A stretch of DNA of 64,000 nt from the NCBI RefSeq assembly GCF_030867145.1, contig NC_134414.1:63213397-63277396 (forward strand), given 5' to 3'. Below the pieces are notes generated by a model that did no database searches, was not told the DNA's origin, and was given only the letters and a program-made list of their open reading frames with translations. The stretch comes from Opisthocomus hoazin (taxonomy: Eukaryota; Chordata; Aves; Opisthocomiformes; Opisthocomidae). Numbering within the stretch: position 1 is the stretch's first letter; each line of letters starts with the position of its first letter. Shown in pieces: positions 25,201-36,990 of this stretch. The translations under genes were made by a program, and so were the position numbers.

Positions 25201-25734
25201 AACTGTTGCTGGTATGGAGTCCTGGAACTTGTTTGTTTACATCTTCAACAACAGTGTAAGTGTGTAAGTTTTGAGTAATATTCTTTTTCCATTAGTCGTA
25301 CAGCTTTCTTAATAGTAAGGAAGGAATGCAGATCTTTGGAGGCTCATCTGGAGTTTTGATGGCCCAATAAAACTAAAATTTTTTGGCATGAAGCCTTTAA
25401 ATGCTGCAACAGATCTTATATATGATTGGTATGATTTAGGAAGACTGCAAATGGCAAGCCCGGTATTGGGCAGTTATCTTGATGGATTTGTTAGAGGCTT
25501 TTTTCCATTCTCCCCTGTGGCAGAATATAGTCAGCTAAAGTTTCTCTTTGTGATCGTCACAAGATTCAAATTTAAAATGTTTTTTTAATTCTGTGCTTTG
25601 TCAGGTAAGTTCTACATATATTGTACCATACGATTAAGAAAGAAAAACTTTTAAGAAACATGCACTGATTGTGAGACAGTTATCAACTATTAAGAGAATT
25701 TGACTATTAATGTCCCTGATTTATTTATTTATTT

Positions 25735-26880
25735 CACAGAATGGTAGGGTTGGAAGGGACCTCTGTGGATCATCTAGTCCAACCCCCCTGCTGAAGCAGG
25801 GTCACCTACAGCAGGCTGCACAGGACCTTGTCCAGGCGGGTCTTGAATATCTCCAGAGAAGGAGACTCCACAAACTCCCTGGGCAGCCTGTTCCAGTGCT
25901 CCGTCACCCTCAGAGGGAAGAAGTTCTTCCTTGTGTTCAGACGGAACTTCCTATGCTTCAGTTTGTGCCCATTGCCCCTTGTCCTGTTGCTGGGCACTAC
26001 TGAAAAGAGTTTGGCCCCATCCTCCTGACACCCACCCTTCAGATATTTGTAAGTATATATTAGGTCCCCTCTCAGCCTTCTCTTCTTCAGGCTGAACAAG
26101 CCCAGCTCCCTCAGCCTCTCCTCGTAGGAGAGATGCTCCAGTCCCCTCATCATCCTCGTAGCCCTCCGCTGGACTCTCTCCAGTAGCTCTTCATCTTTCT
26201 TGAACTGGGGAGCCCAGAACTGGATGCAGTACTCCTTACTAGGGCAGAGTAGAGGGGGAGGAGAACCTCCCTCGACCTGCTGGCCACACTCTTCTTAATG
26301 CACCCCAGGATCCCATTGGCCTTCTTGGCACCCAGGGCACACTGCTGGCTCATGGTCAACTTGCGGTCCACTGGGTCACCCAGGTCCCTCTCCACAGAGC
26401 TGCTCTCCAGCAGGTCCGCCCCAAGCCTGTACTGGTGGATGGGGTTTTTCCTTACCAGGTGCAGGACCCTGCACTTGCCCTTGTTGAACTCAATCAGGTT
26501 CCTCTCTGCCCAACTCTCCAGCCTGTCCAGGTCTGGCTGAATGGCAGCACAGCCCTCTGGTGTATTCGTCACTCCTTCCAGTTTTGTGTGTTAACAAAGT
26601 TGCTGAGGGTACACTCTGTCCCTTCATCCAGGTCATTGATGAAGAAGTGTAACAAGACTGGGCTAAGTACCCACCCCTGGGGAACCCCACCAGCTACAGG
26701 CCTCCAACTAGACTCAGCGCCGCTGATGACAACCCTCTGAGCTCTGCCATTCAGCCAGTTCTCTATCCACCTCACTGCCCACTCATGTAGCCCACGCTTC
26801 CTGAGCTTCCCTGTGAGGATGACAGTGTCAAAAGCCTTGCTGAAGTCGAGGTAGACAGCATCTAGTGCTCTCCCCTTAAT
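25735..26880 (-). mobile_element. CR1 LINE, 5'-truncated, minus strand
   Basis: Read on the minus strand, the copy starts just before the DFSKAFD motif (about 26840-26865). It continues through [11 protein letters not shown] and the C-terminal region to the native stop at 25806-25808. It ends with the 3' UTR and a single ATTCTGTG octamer next to 25736. The FADD catalytic box is destroyed (the segment reads [10 protein letters not shown]), and frameshifts split the ORF near 26150 and 26570. The same 14-mer ATTTATTTATTTCA flanks both ends (25723-25736, 26888-26901), a possible target-site duplication. Confidence 0.95.
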
Positions 26881-29800
26881 AAAATAAATTTATTTATTTC
26901 AGTCTTTTTTCCACTAAGACAAATCCATCTACTTTTTTTTTTTCCAAGTCAATACCTTTTTCTGTCACTTAACAGATTAGGCACCTTGAACACTAAACAT
27001 GTGTTTCTTACCCTGTAATGGACAGGACCTTATAGTTTGACTGGTAGTTACCCTTGATACTACCTGCTTCAGTTTTTGTTCAGTGATTTGTAGGATGAAG
27101 TTCCTATTGTTTCCATTGCCTGCAGAGCTGCATTTTTAGTCATTGACTGAAGGTCAGTTTAGGTTTTAGGTAACTACAGGCTTGAGCCCATGTTTGTAGG
27201 AATCTTGGCAGTGGTCCTAAATTGTCTCTTCTATATCCATAATCTGATTCAAGGGTGCTCCCTATAAGGACTGATGTTTTTGTTCAGGCTTCTTTCAGAT
27301 GTCTTAAATACCACTGCTACCATTAAAAGAAAAAAAAAATCTACTACATAGTTTACGGTCTTACTGTCGGGAATTTTTCCTGCTGGTAAACTGGACTGGG
27401 TAAAACTGCTCTAATTCTTCCTAAATCTTTAAACTTCCCACTCAGCTTGCAGACCACATCTCTTATGTGCTCCTACACTTTATTATCCTGCAAATGGTTC
27501 GTTCCCTTGCTGTTCTGCTGTGCAGTCTCCTTGGTTTCTTGGGAAGCTTTTGTTCTGCTCCAGGTTGTCCAGTTCTAGCACAGAGAGTGACCCGCGGGAT
27601 GGAGCCCTGCAGGAGGACTCGCTGAGCAGGGGTTTGTCTTCATGGCAGTTGGCTTTCCAGAAAGATCATGTGTAACCTAGTTACTGGACCAGTAGATCTG
27701 TCGGTCCCTGCTTCTGAATTTTAATGGTTCTTCGCTAACTGCTATTTTCCGTGTTATATAAAATATTCCATACATTTGTTTTCTTGAAATGTAGTTGCTC
27801 ATTATTTTTATGCTGAGCTAAAGCAGCTCATTACTAGTAACCTCAAGGTTCCCTTTTGTTACCATGTACTTAATCATTTTACCTGTGTTAGTAGGGCATG
27901 ATGACCTATTTTGGTTAGTATGTCTGTTTTTTGAGCTGAAGGATGATAGCAGCAGTATATCTTGGAATTTCTTGGGTATGATAGAGAAAAAAAGGGGAGT
28001 AAAATATCAAAAATGTTAGTGGAGCATGGATTCTGTTCTGTAAAATGTTAGAAGCGTGTTAGACTATGAAAGCTTTAGTGACACCCTTGTTTTTTAAAAC
28101 TGCCTTTGGTAAGGAGTTCATTTATATACTTCTGATCATTCTAAGACCCTTCAAGCAAGCCTGACTTTGCTACAGGAATTCAGTAAGGTGCCACTATGCC
28201 TTACATCGATTAACAGAGGTTCTCTGCTGCCTGGCAGTGCGTATTCCTTACTGAATGAGACAGCCGCTAGTTTTTTTTATTAGATGAATGCAACTTTGAA
28301 CGCTCCTCACTGAATGAATCCATTAAGAGAGCTGCCTGAAGGATATCTTATTTTTGCAGAACATGCGAAAAGTCAGGGTTACTTTGCAAGCTGAGGGCTA
28401 TGGTAACATGCTATTTATTTCCCTTAAAGCAATATTGTGTTTGGCTGTTCTGCCGGTTCTTCATGCTTGGAGTTTACTAACTGGGGGAGAAGACTTGAAA
28501 AGGACTGAACAATCATACCCGTACTTTATCTTTATTCATTACATTGTCTTCCATTGAAAAAAATCTCCTTTTTTTTCCTTAACTTACAAGATCTAACAAC
28601 TTCATAGGTGATTGCTGTTTATCCATTTCCCCATCTTGAGCACTGCAGACAGATGAGAACTGAGCCGTAAGCCTCCAAACTGTACACATAGTTAGTATTC
28701 CCTAACTACTAACTAGTCCTAGTAGTTGCAAGACTCATACTTTGTTGGAAGAAGAGTGAAAACATCAGGTTCATGACTGTGTGTTTGCTTCCTTTAGTAA
28801 CAACCTTAGTGGTTTTTCTCGCAGTTTTATTTAAACTTGACTCTGTGAACAAAGTGTAATTCACTTAGAGGCTGAACTTTCTGAGGCAACGATACAGGAA
28901 AAACTGTGTAGGCTTGGTAAACTGGGATGAAACCCGGAATCCATCAGAGCAGGCCGAGGGGGTAATGCAAATGGTGAAACTCCAGGGTTTGGTGTTGAAC
29001 AGAGCTGGTGACTGAAGAGTAGGAACAGTTTATCGTCTGTCCATGGGATGCTGCTGCTGACCTTGCTGCGTTGGATGGGCTGAGAATAGTGCAGTTTTCC
29101 CAAGCGTGTCAGAGGTGTCTGGGAAAATCTTACTGGGGGAAGAGGAGAATTAGGGCTTGCTAGACACCAGCATGTAGTGTTGCATTTCTTTTTCTGTACT
29201 TTTAAATTTTTTTCCCTTGCAGTCCCTTACTGCAAAGATTAAGTGTGTTGGTAGCTTTTCGGTATTGTGATACAGTTACTGAGCAAAATGAGTTCTGTTT
29301 CTGTAATCTGTAACAGTAAGTAGAGCTTATAAAAATTGTTGCAAGGCTAGAAAATAGACTAGTTTGTATTTAGAGTTAATTTTAGCATACTTAGGGCTTC
29401 AGGTCATTTCTGGTGTGAACCTTTCATTCTATCTGTGAGTTGCTGTGCGCAACTGAGCCACTTGCACGTGTTCCAGGGATTGCTGGTACGTCCCCTGAAG
29501 TGTTACCCTATCTGGGCAGTTAAACCTTGCAGTGAGTACCACAGTTGTTATCTCCTCATTGGTACCATATTGTAAGTACTTAAAAAGTTACCTCTGTACA
29601 GCCTTTTTTTGATTTCTGCAGAAACATCACCCTTTTCAGGCAGAAATATTCCAGGTTGCATTTCTTGGAGGGGCAGGAGGGAGGAAGGGCTTCCGTGCCT
29701 CCCTTTAGGTAAATAGACTCTCTCCCAACACCTCCTGCTTCTGTGCTTGATTCCTGGAAAATCATCTTGCCGAGAGGATGCTTGTCTGCACAGTAAGCTG

Positions 29801-30153
29801 GAAAGTTTGGTGTTCTTTAGCTGTATGCACCTTTAAATTCGGTCTCTACTGGTAGGGAAAGAGAAATTGAGGTGTATTTTTGCTGTTGTAACCTTTTTTC
29901 CAAGTGTAAATACTTTTCATATTTTGAGAAACTTTTGCATTATGTTTTTACTTTCAATTTAGCTACCAGACGCAGAGAGAATTATTTCTTTTTGAATAAA
30001 CTCAGGTCTGAGAACTCATTTTGGAGCTCAGAAAGTAGGAAAGCTTTTTCTTCTTCCTTTGTCCCTTTTAATCTACGAAAAGAATAGTCATATGGGAGAA
30101 AATTAGGATTATGTGCATTAAAGCTTGAAGCACACAAAAGGCTCCAGGTATCT

Positions 30154-30236
30154 AACTGAAGGCATCATGCAAATTAGGTATCTCACAGGCTTAGTGTTTT
30201 TTGAGATACCTAATAGAATTTCTTGATATTTCAGTA
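30154..30236 (+). other. Long imperfect hairpin with 13-bp perfect stem
   Basis: The arms 30173-30185 and 30202-30214 are perfect inverted repeats of 13 bp around a 16-nt loop. Further outward, ATCA (30164-30167) can pair with TGAT (30224-30227), and ACTGAA (30155-30160) with TTCAGT (30230-30235). The whole is about 82 nt, near the size of a microRNA precursor, though an asymmetric internal loop weakens the stem. A further AGGTATCT copy lies at 30146-30153. No function is claimed. Confidence 0.4.
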
Positions 30237-31019
30237 AATTTGACTATTAGTGAATTGAAAAATTAAGTATGGTCACCAAATCTTAATCTTTCCATTGTAT
30301 AATAAATCATTCTAGTTTAAATAGCAGTCCTGTTTGTGGTTAAGTTTTTTTCATTTTGTGATGCATTTTTAGGGTGACTTTTAAGACATCTTAGTGGTTT
30401 AAGTTTAGTTCCTTCCAAAGGCAGTGCATTGAAAGCCATAATAAAATTGACATCTCAGTATGAAGAAACAAATCCACTGCTAATTTCTAGGACGAAAGGT
30501 ATAAAAGCAATAAATGTAAACAAGACTATATATAACACTTAGAAAAGTGTGTAAATATTGTGTAACCTGCTGGTTATGGAAAAAGAGGTACCAAAATAAA
30601 TGTGAAAACTATGTTTAATTGCAAATGAATCTTTGAGATGTATCAACTAACAACAATGAAATTCTAGTGGAAAATGACAAAAGAAATTTTAATGTAATGT
30701 TTTATGCTTACTAATGTGTTTACCTTCCAGTAATGACTTAAGCCATCTGTTTTATCTTTCTTTCATTTGGACCATAAAATTTATCTAAAAATACTTCAAA
30801 AATAGTCTTATGCTGTCTTGTCTTTTTTTTTTTTCGTTTTTCTTCACTACTTTTTTTGCTTTTGACTCCAACAGAACTTTAACTTTCTTAAATGTTGAAG
30901 GACAGATGCATAGAAAGGTGAGGTTTTAGTTATTACTTGTACTTTGCTGCAGAAAAACAACCAGTTCTTTCCAAACAAGGTCTGTGATACTACTGCTACT
31001 AGTCCTAGTCTGGGAAGTT

Positions 31020-31066
31020 AAAATAGAATAGAATATTTTCAGTTGGAAGGGACCTACAATGATCAT
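31020..31066 (-). mobile_element. Short CR1 3' tail, minus strand
   Basis: The reverse complement reads ATGATCATTGTAGGTCCC and then TTCCAACTGAAAATATTCTA with ATTCTATT octamers, the extreme 3' end of avian CR1. It is the same subfamily as the tail at 9501-9576. No coding sequence remains. Confidence 0.85.
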
Positions 31067-33730
31067 GAGACCTATGAGCCTCAGAGGTACTTTCAGTGTG
31101 CTCGTCTGTGTTTGAGAGATTTTCACCTCGTTTTGCCCTGCAGACTACTTTGTCCATGGCTGGTAATGTATTCAGATGAGATTTCTGTCCCCTACACATG
31201 TGAACTTGAATTTCCTGCCACTTCACATGTTGGGGAGAGGATGAAATAACCTACAAGCAGATCCTCCCAAGCACAATTCCTGGAAACTGTATACTGTTGT
31301 GGGCATGTTTATTTTCTACTTGTCTCCTTGCTGTGATAACCTCAACTTTTTGAGGAAGGGAGCAGACAGTTTATTTAAAAACCCATTATAGCTAAATGTC
31401 ATTTACATAAACAACAGCAGATTGCTTCATGCCATGGAACTATTTTCCTTTGCAAAGACCAGGGAGATGACTTCAGTGAGTCTGACCGAAGGATGCCTGG
31501 AGTCCAGAGCTACATTAACCTGTAGCGTTAGAGAGACTTCTTCAGCAGAGGCAACGCTGAAAACAAAATAAAAATCAAATAATCTCACACATGCTTAAAG
31601 AAATTGTAAAGGGTTATATTTGAACTTTCCTCGTCAGAGTGGTCAGGAGCTCAGTCCAGTCTTCAGGCTCCATTTTTGTTTCTAGTCCAAGGGTGTTTTG
31701 CCTTGAGGTCTTCTCCTCCCTTACCCCAGCTGCTCCCCTTGTGGTTACATCCAAGCCTTAACTTTACATTATTGAGACTTTTTTGGTTTTTGCTTGGATA
31801 CTACTTGATACTAGAAGTTGGCTGCTTTACATAGATATGTATGCCGACCTCCTTTAACAATATGAAGACTTAAGTACTCCCTCTTTCTGCAGTTGGATCT
31901 AGAAGGTATAGTCATACTGGTGGCAGTGAATATTCATCTTTGATTTATGAATAGTCACAGACCCTTCCAAAGACAGCTGGAATGACAACAGCTTTCTATT
32001 TGTGTTAAATGCGGGAACAATTAAATTCCCTTTTGTTTAGGTGAAACAGTTGTCTCAGATTTGTTTCTTAACAATGTCTGGAGACCGAACACAGAGGCTC
32101 GTGCTGAGCAGTTAGAGCTCTGCTGGTGGTTGGCTTCATTGTCTGACTCCTTGACAGTGAATGATTCGCAAACAACACAGAAAAGTATATTATGAATCAT
32201 GATGCATGTCTCTGGGTGTTTATAGGAAAGTATAGGTCAGGACTTGGGATGACCAGTATCTGTTCAGTTGGGCTGATTGGCGAAAAGTGGCCCCAGAAAA
32301 ATTACCTGCTATTAAATGATCTGGAGTCATATATGCTGATCTGTTCTAGCACTGGTAAGCTACAGAGTAGTACCAGTGTAATGTTCATGGAGACATGTCT
32401 TGTTCTGTCTATCTGAAAACAAAGCAACAGTGCTTTAATTTAAGAAACGGTCTCAGAATTGTCGGGAGCTCAGAGGCATGCAAAGACAAACGAGGTACCA
32501 AGAACTGAACTAGAGCTGTAGTCCGACATGCTTCTGTGGTTATGCAGAAATTGTAGTTAAGACAGAGTGTTGTGGGAACACAGCGTTATCACAAGAGGTA
32601 GGGCAGCAGTTATATGGAGTGGATGCTCTGGATGGAGTTGCACTTAGAGAATCACAGTGGAGAAGTAGGGGCGAGTCACTGAATCAGTTGTCTTAATGCC
32701 AGTATTGAAATTTGCAGGATAATCACTGAGCTGAGACAAGTAAGCCCAAGAACATGATAAAATAAGCACGAACAGACTTACTGCCATCTGACAAGTGGTG
32801 CTAATATCTCAAGGAAGAGTTGACCGCTTCACACAACAGCATACGGCACATCAGTGACTGAGCTTTGTTGTTTAACAAGCTGCTCAGGCGTATTTCATAT
32901 CGTGCTAAGAGTTATTGTTAGTGTTATCTTTGGCGCAGGAAGGAAAATATGGGCAACTATTCTGTTGCAAGTCGATCAACGGAGCCAGTAGGAACCAGCT
33001 GTGGTTTTATGTGGAGGTTGGTATGGTCAGCGCTGTACGACTGAGAGCGTGGGGAGTGGATGAAGGTGATCTCCTCCAGCCTCTGTGGCTTTCAGTGATT
33101 TGAGCAGAACAGGAAAACCACCACCCACTGCAGAAGTTATGGGGGAGATGAAATGGCAGTTGAGCCAAATATAATGTTGGAGCAGGTTGGTTTATTGGTT
33201 GTTGTGGTGCTTGGTTTTTTTTTTTGTGAAACTGTTGTGTGCCTGCAGACAGAACACACTATAACGGAGTAAGAGGTGGTACGTGGAAGCAGGGAGCGAG
33301 TGCATGACACAAGAGAGATCTTGTTGAGCAGGCTGCTATCTGGAAAGAGATTTCAAGTTGGAAGTTTCTGCATGACAGATTCCTACTTCCCAGGGGAGGG
33401 ATTTTGTCTGAGTTTCAGCTCTATCAGTTTCTTCAAAGAGAAATAACATACCTAAGCTCTAAATATTTTCTTGAGTACTTGAGCTAAAAATGGGTGATAT
33501 AGAGAAATGCAAATTCACTTCTCACTGGAAGCTCACTTAGTATTTCTGAAAGGGAACCAAAGTTTATATACTGTCTTTAAGGCACTTTACGCATGTTTTA
33601 GCAACAGGTGAGGAAATCCAACAGGTTAGCTGCTAGGCACAAAATATAATTGCATTCATAATGTGATGATAAGGCTGTGCAAGTGGGCATATATCTCACC
33701 TTATGAGTGGCTGCGTAAATCTGTTAGTGC

Positions 33731-34886
33731 CTCATTGTTATGGATTTGCGTGGCAAGATTTTGGTAGCGGGAGGCTATAGGGGTGGCTTCTGTGAGAAGC
33801 TGCGGGAAGCTTCCCCCGTGTCTGATAAAGTCAGTGCCAGCTGGCTCTAAGATGGACCCGCTGCTGGCCAAGGCCAGGCCCATCAGCGACGGTGGTAGCG
33901 CCTCTGGGATAACATAGTTAAAAAAGGGAAAAAAAACCCTCTGCGGTGAAACGGCAGTGAGGAGAGAGGAGTGAGATGGTGTGAGAGAAACAACTCTGCA
34001 GACACCAAGGTCAGTGAAGAAGGAGAGGGGGAAGGAGGTGCCCAAAATGTCGGAGCAGAGAGTCTTCCCTTGCAACTTGTGATGAAGACCATGGTGAGGC
34101 AGGCTGTTCCCCTGCAGCCCATGGATGTCCGCAGTGGAGCAGATCTCCACCTGTAGCCCGTGGAAGGGACCCCACACCGGAGCAAGTGGATGCCTGAAGG
34201 AGGCTGTGACCCCGTGGGGACCCCATGCTGGAGCAGGCTCCTGGCAGGACCTGCAGACCCGTGGAGAGAGGAGCCCACGCCGGAGCAGGTCTGCTGGCAG
34301 GGCTTGTGACCCTGTGGGGGACCCATGCTGGAGCAGCCTGTTCCTTAAGGACTGCACCCTGTGGGAAGGACTCACGCTGGAGCAGTTCGTGAAGAGCTGG
34401 AGCCTGTGGGAAGGACTCATGTTGGAGAAATTTGTGGAGAACTGTCTCCCGTGAGAGGGACCTCATGCTGAAGCAGGGGCAGAGTGTGAGGAGTCCTCCC
34501 CCTGAGGAGGAAGGAGCGGCAGAGACAGCGTGTGATGAACTGACCGCAGCCCCCATTCCCCATCCCCCTGTGCCGCTCGGGGGGAGGAGGTAGAGTGAAG
34601 CTCAGCCTGGGAAGAAGGGAGGGGTGGGGGGAAGATGTTTTAAGATCTGAATTTATTTCTCGCTATCCTACTCTGATTCGATTGGTGATGAATTAAACTC
34701 CCTTTTGTCCCCAAGCTCAGTCTGTTTTGTCCGTGACAGTAATTGGTGAGTGATCTCTCCCTGTCCTTGTCTCAGCCCTCGAGCCTTTCATCCAGTTTCC
34801 TCTCCCCTGTCCAGCTGAGGAGGGGGAGTGATAGAGCGGTTTTGGTGGGCACCTGGCATTTATCCAGGCCAAACCAAAACACTCAT
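33731..34886 (+). mobile_element. Solo ERV LTR with 5-bp target duplication
   Basis: The LTR runs from TGTTATGG at 33736 to AAAACA at 34881 (1146 bp), with short inverted ends TG...CA. It is flanked by the exact duplication CTCAT (33731-33735, 34882-34886). No gag, pol or env sequence is present, so it is a solo LTR left by recombination. It contains a GC-rich array of imperfect 39-54 bp units (34118-34475), an AATTAAA-like motif near 34691, and an end block typical of a family I recall from many bird genomes. A 5-bp duplication fits ERVL-type integration in vertebrates; the exact family name is uncertain. Open frames inside it (for example minus-strand 33701-34420) are artefacts. Strand is assigned from the presumed polyadenylation end. 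Confidence 0.88.
34118..34475 (+). repeat. Imperfect tandem array inside the LTR
   Basis: Eight units share a core CCCGTGGG...GGACCCATGCTGGAGCAG. Unit starts are near 34118, 34157, 34211, 34258, 34310, 34357, 34403 and 34448, giving spacings of 39 to 54 bp. The units are diverged from each other, so the array is probably part of the family's consensus and not a recent local expansion. Confidence 0.8.
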
Positions 34887-35959
34887 AAATCTCAAGAGGC
34901 CATTTTCTTGACATCTCCCAGATTCGTAGTTTGCCTGCCAGCCATTTTAGGAGGCTCTTTGGAGGAGAGCTGTGTGAGTGGCAGGGGACGTGATGGCAGA
35001 ACAAGCTTCAGTGCTCTCTGTAGTGCCTTCCCTTTGCCGTCCAGCTTCTGAATCCCTGCAGAAGTAGAGTGGCCTCTTTCTTCTTCCTCATCCTCTTCTG
35101 CTGCTGCCTTTCAGAAACTGTGCAACTTCTCAAATGACTTTCAAATTCACTAGCACAGCACTGTAATTGAGCTCAGCCACCTAATAGCTGGGGACAGCAG
35201 CTCTTGTATAACTTGGATTCAGCGAGGTTTTTAGTACCAGGATGCAAAACAGAAGTAGGTAAATCCAATTGCTTAATGTAGGCAAAATTACAGGTTTGCC
35301 ACACCTCGCCCAGTCTAGAAATGTGTAGCACAGCTGTGTTCGTGTAACAGGAGCATGCTTAATCGTGCAGCTCTTCGATAGGAAGGAAATCTTCGTCTGT
35401 CTTGTGGCTTCAGCGGGTGCTGCTTATGGATGTTCTTGCCTGGGAGGAACCCTCAAGAAGACAGTGGAAAGAGGTCATGCTATAAGAGATGGACATCAAA
35501 AGATGGGGCTTCCCAGCACTGCACATCTTGCTGAAGATTCCTGGGGCTGCGACACAGGATTTAGCCCCAGCGTTTCCAGCCACAGATCTGGTTTAGCCCA
35601 GCATCATTATTACCTCTAATAATGGCCAGTAGTAATGCTTAGGGGCAAAAGTGTTAGGAAGGACAGTGATCCCTCCCAGCTTTCAGCAGGCTGCAGTTCA
35701 AGGACTCTGGGCAAGAAAGTCATGTCTGTGCCCTTGTTTAACAGTCTTTGACAGACTTTCTTTTATGAATGCATCTAATTGTGCATTAATTGTTTTAAAT
35801 TTTTGCCTTCACAATATCCTGTAACAATGGGTTCTGCAATTAGTTGTAGGATGGAAAAAGTACCTCCTTTTCCTCTTGTTTTTAAACAAGCTGCATGATA
35901 AACTTCATTTTACGCTGCCTGATTCATTTATTCCGAGACATGGTTTCCTATTTGCTTTC

Positions 35960-36990
35960 TCTGTAATACCATTCATGGTTTTATGTCTGTCATCTCAGCC
36001 GTCTCGCCTCCTAATCTAACAGCACTTTTTTGTTTAGCTCTCCTTAGGTTGAATCTGCTCCAGAACTGCCATCATTGTCACCCTTCTTTGAGCTTTTTCT
36101 TGCTCTGCTATATCCTTCTCTGAGGGTTGCTCAGGGCGGCAGCCATAGGCTGCACCGTGGATTTGCAGTGGCACAGTGGCGTTCCCTGTTGCGTTGGGTA
36201 CCCCTGACATTCCCTTTGCTCTCCCAGCTGGCACTGAGCTTTGCCATCTGAGTGAGTGGTTCCTCATTTTAATTAAAATGTGATGGCTCCAGGGTTTCCA
36301 TTCACTATGTTGGCTATTACTTTGTGTTGTGTCTGTATAAATACCAGACAAATCTATCTGCAGCTCTTCAGTTAGTTCTGAATCTGCAGTCACCAACAAA
36401 CTTTATCATCTTGCTGCTCGCTCCATTTTCTGCGTAAGTAGTGTATATATTGAGTAGCAGAAATGCAAAACCAGAGCTGTTGTGAAGACTGGCTGTTTAT
36501 TCCTGTGCTGTTTCTTCTCATCTAACCATTTGTTACTTCACAGAAGGACCTTCCATTTTATCCATGACAGTTCAATTTCTGTAAAAGCCTGTGGTGACAG
36601 ACATTGTCAAAGGTTTGTTAGAGATCCAAGTGCACTATATATGTATCATACATACCAGACTTATCCATAGATGTCATGGGGAGTTTGTTGTGAAAGAAGC
36701 CATGCCATGATGGCACTCCTGTATCGCATTTATTTGCATACCTGCTAATCTGTTCTTACAATTTCTGTCCGTTTTCTCGGTGTAGGGGTGAGCCTGTAGC
36801 TACCAGTCTCTAGCTCCCTCGAGGCCTTTCCTTGAAATTGGCAGCGCATTCTCAGCTTTTTATATCTCGTTTGTTAAGTTTGGCTTAGAAGGAAGCTAGG
36901 CAGCATGGTTAATAGTTCTGTGGATGTATGTTGGTGTGCCTTTAAAATTCCTGGGTGAATAGCTTCTAATTCTCATAGCCTGCTGTTGGT
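35960..36990 (-). mobile_element. Ancient turtle-like CR1 relic, minus strand
   Basis: On the + strand, a 1-kb series of blocks follows the reversed order of a turtle-type CR1 RT region. There is a TTGTCACCCTTCTTTGAGCTTTTTC block (36076-36100) and a GTGGATTTGCAGTGGCA block (36158-36174). These are followed by AGGACCTTCCATTTTATCCATGACAG (36544-36569), ACATTGTCAAAGGTTTGTTAGAG (36601-36623), GAAGCCATGCC (36697-36707) and TCCTGGGTGAATAG (36949-36962). Many small indels and stops separate them. It lies in the same direction as, but is far older than, the CR1 copy at 25735. The match is from memory of the consensus and the end points are approximate. Confidence 0.75.

Noticed and set aside
27540..27700. 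Possible additional old CR1 fragment
   Set aside because: Only isolated short similarities to reversed CR1; block order could not be followed.
33701..34556. Minus-strand frames of 239 and 181 codons
   Set aside because: They lie within the solo LTR and its GC-rich tandem units; repeated residues reflect the repeats, not a protein.
36034..36399. 121-codon minus-strand frame
   Set aside because: Falls inside the old CR1 relic and is not in a recognisable CR1 frame.
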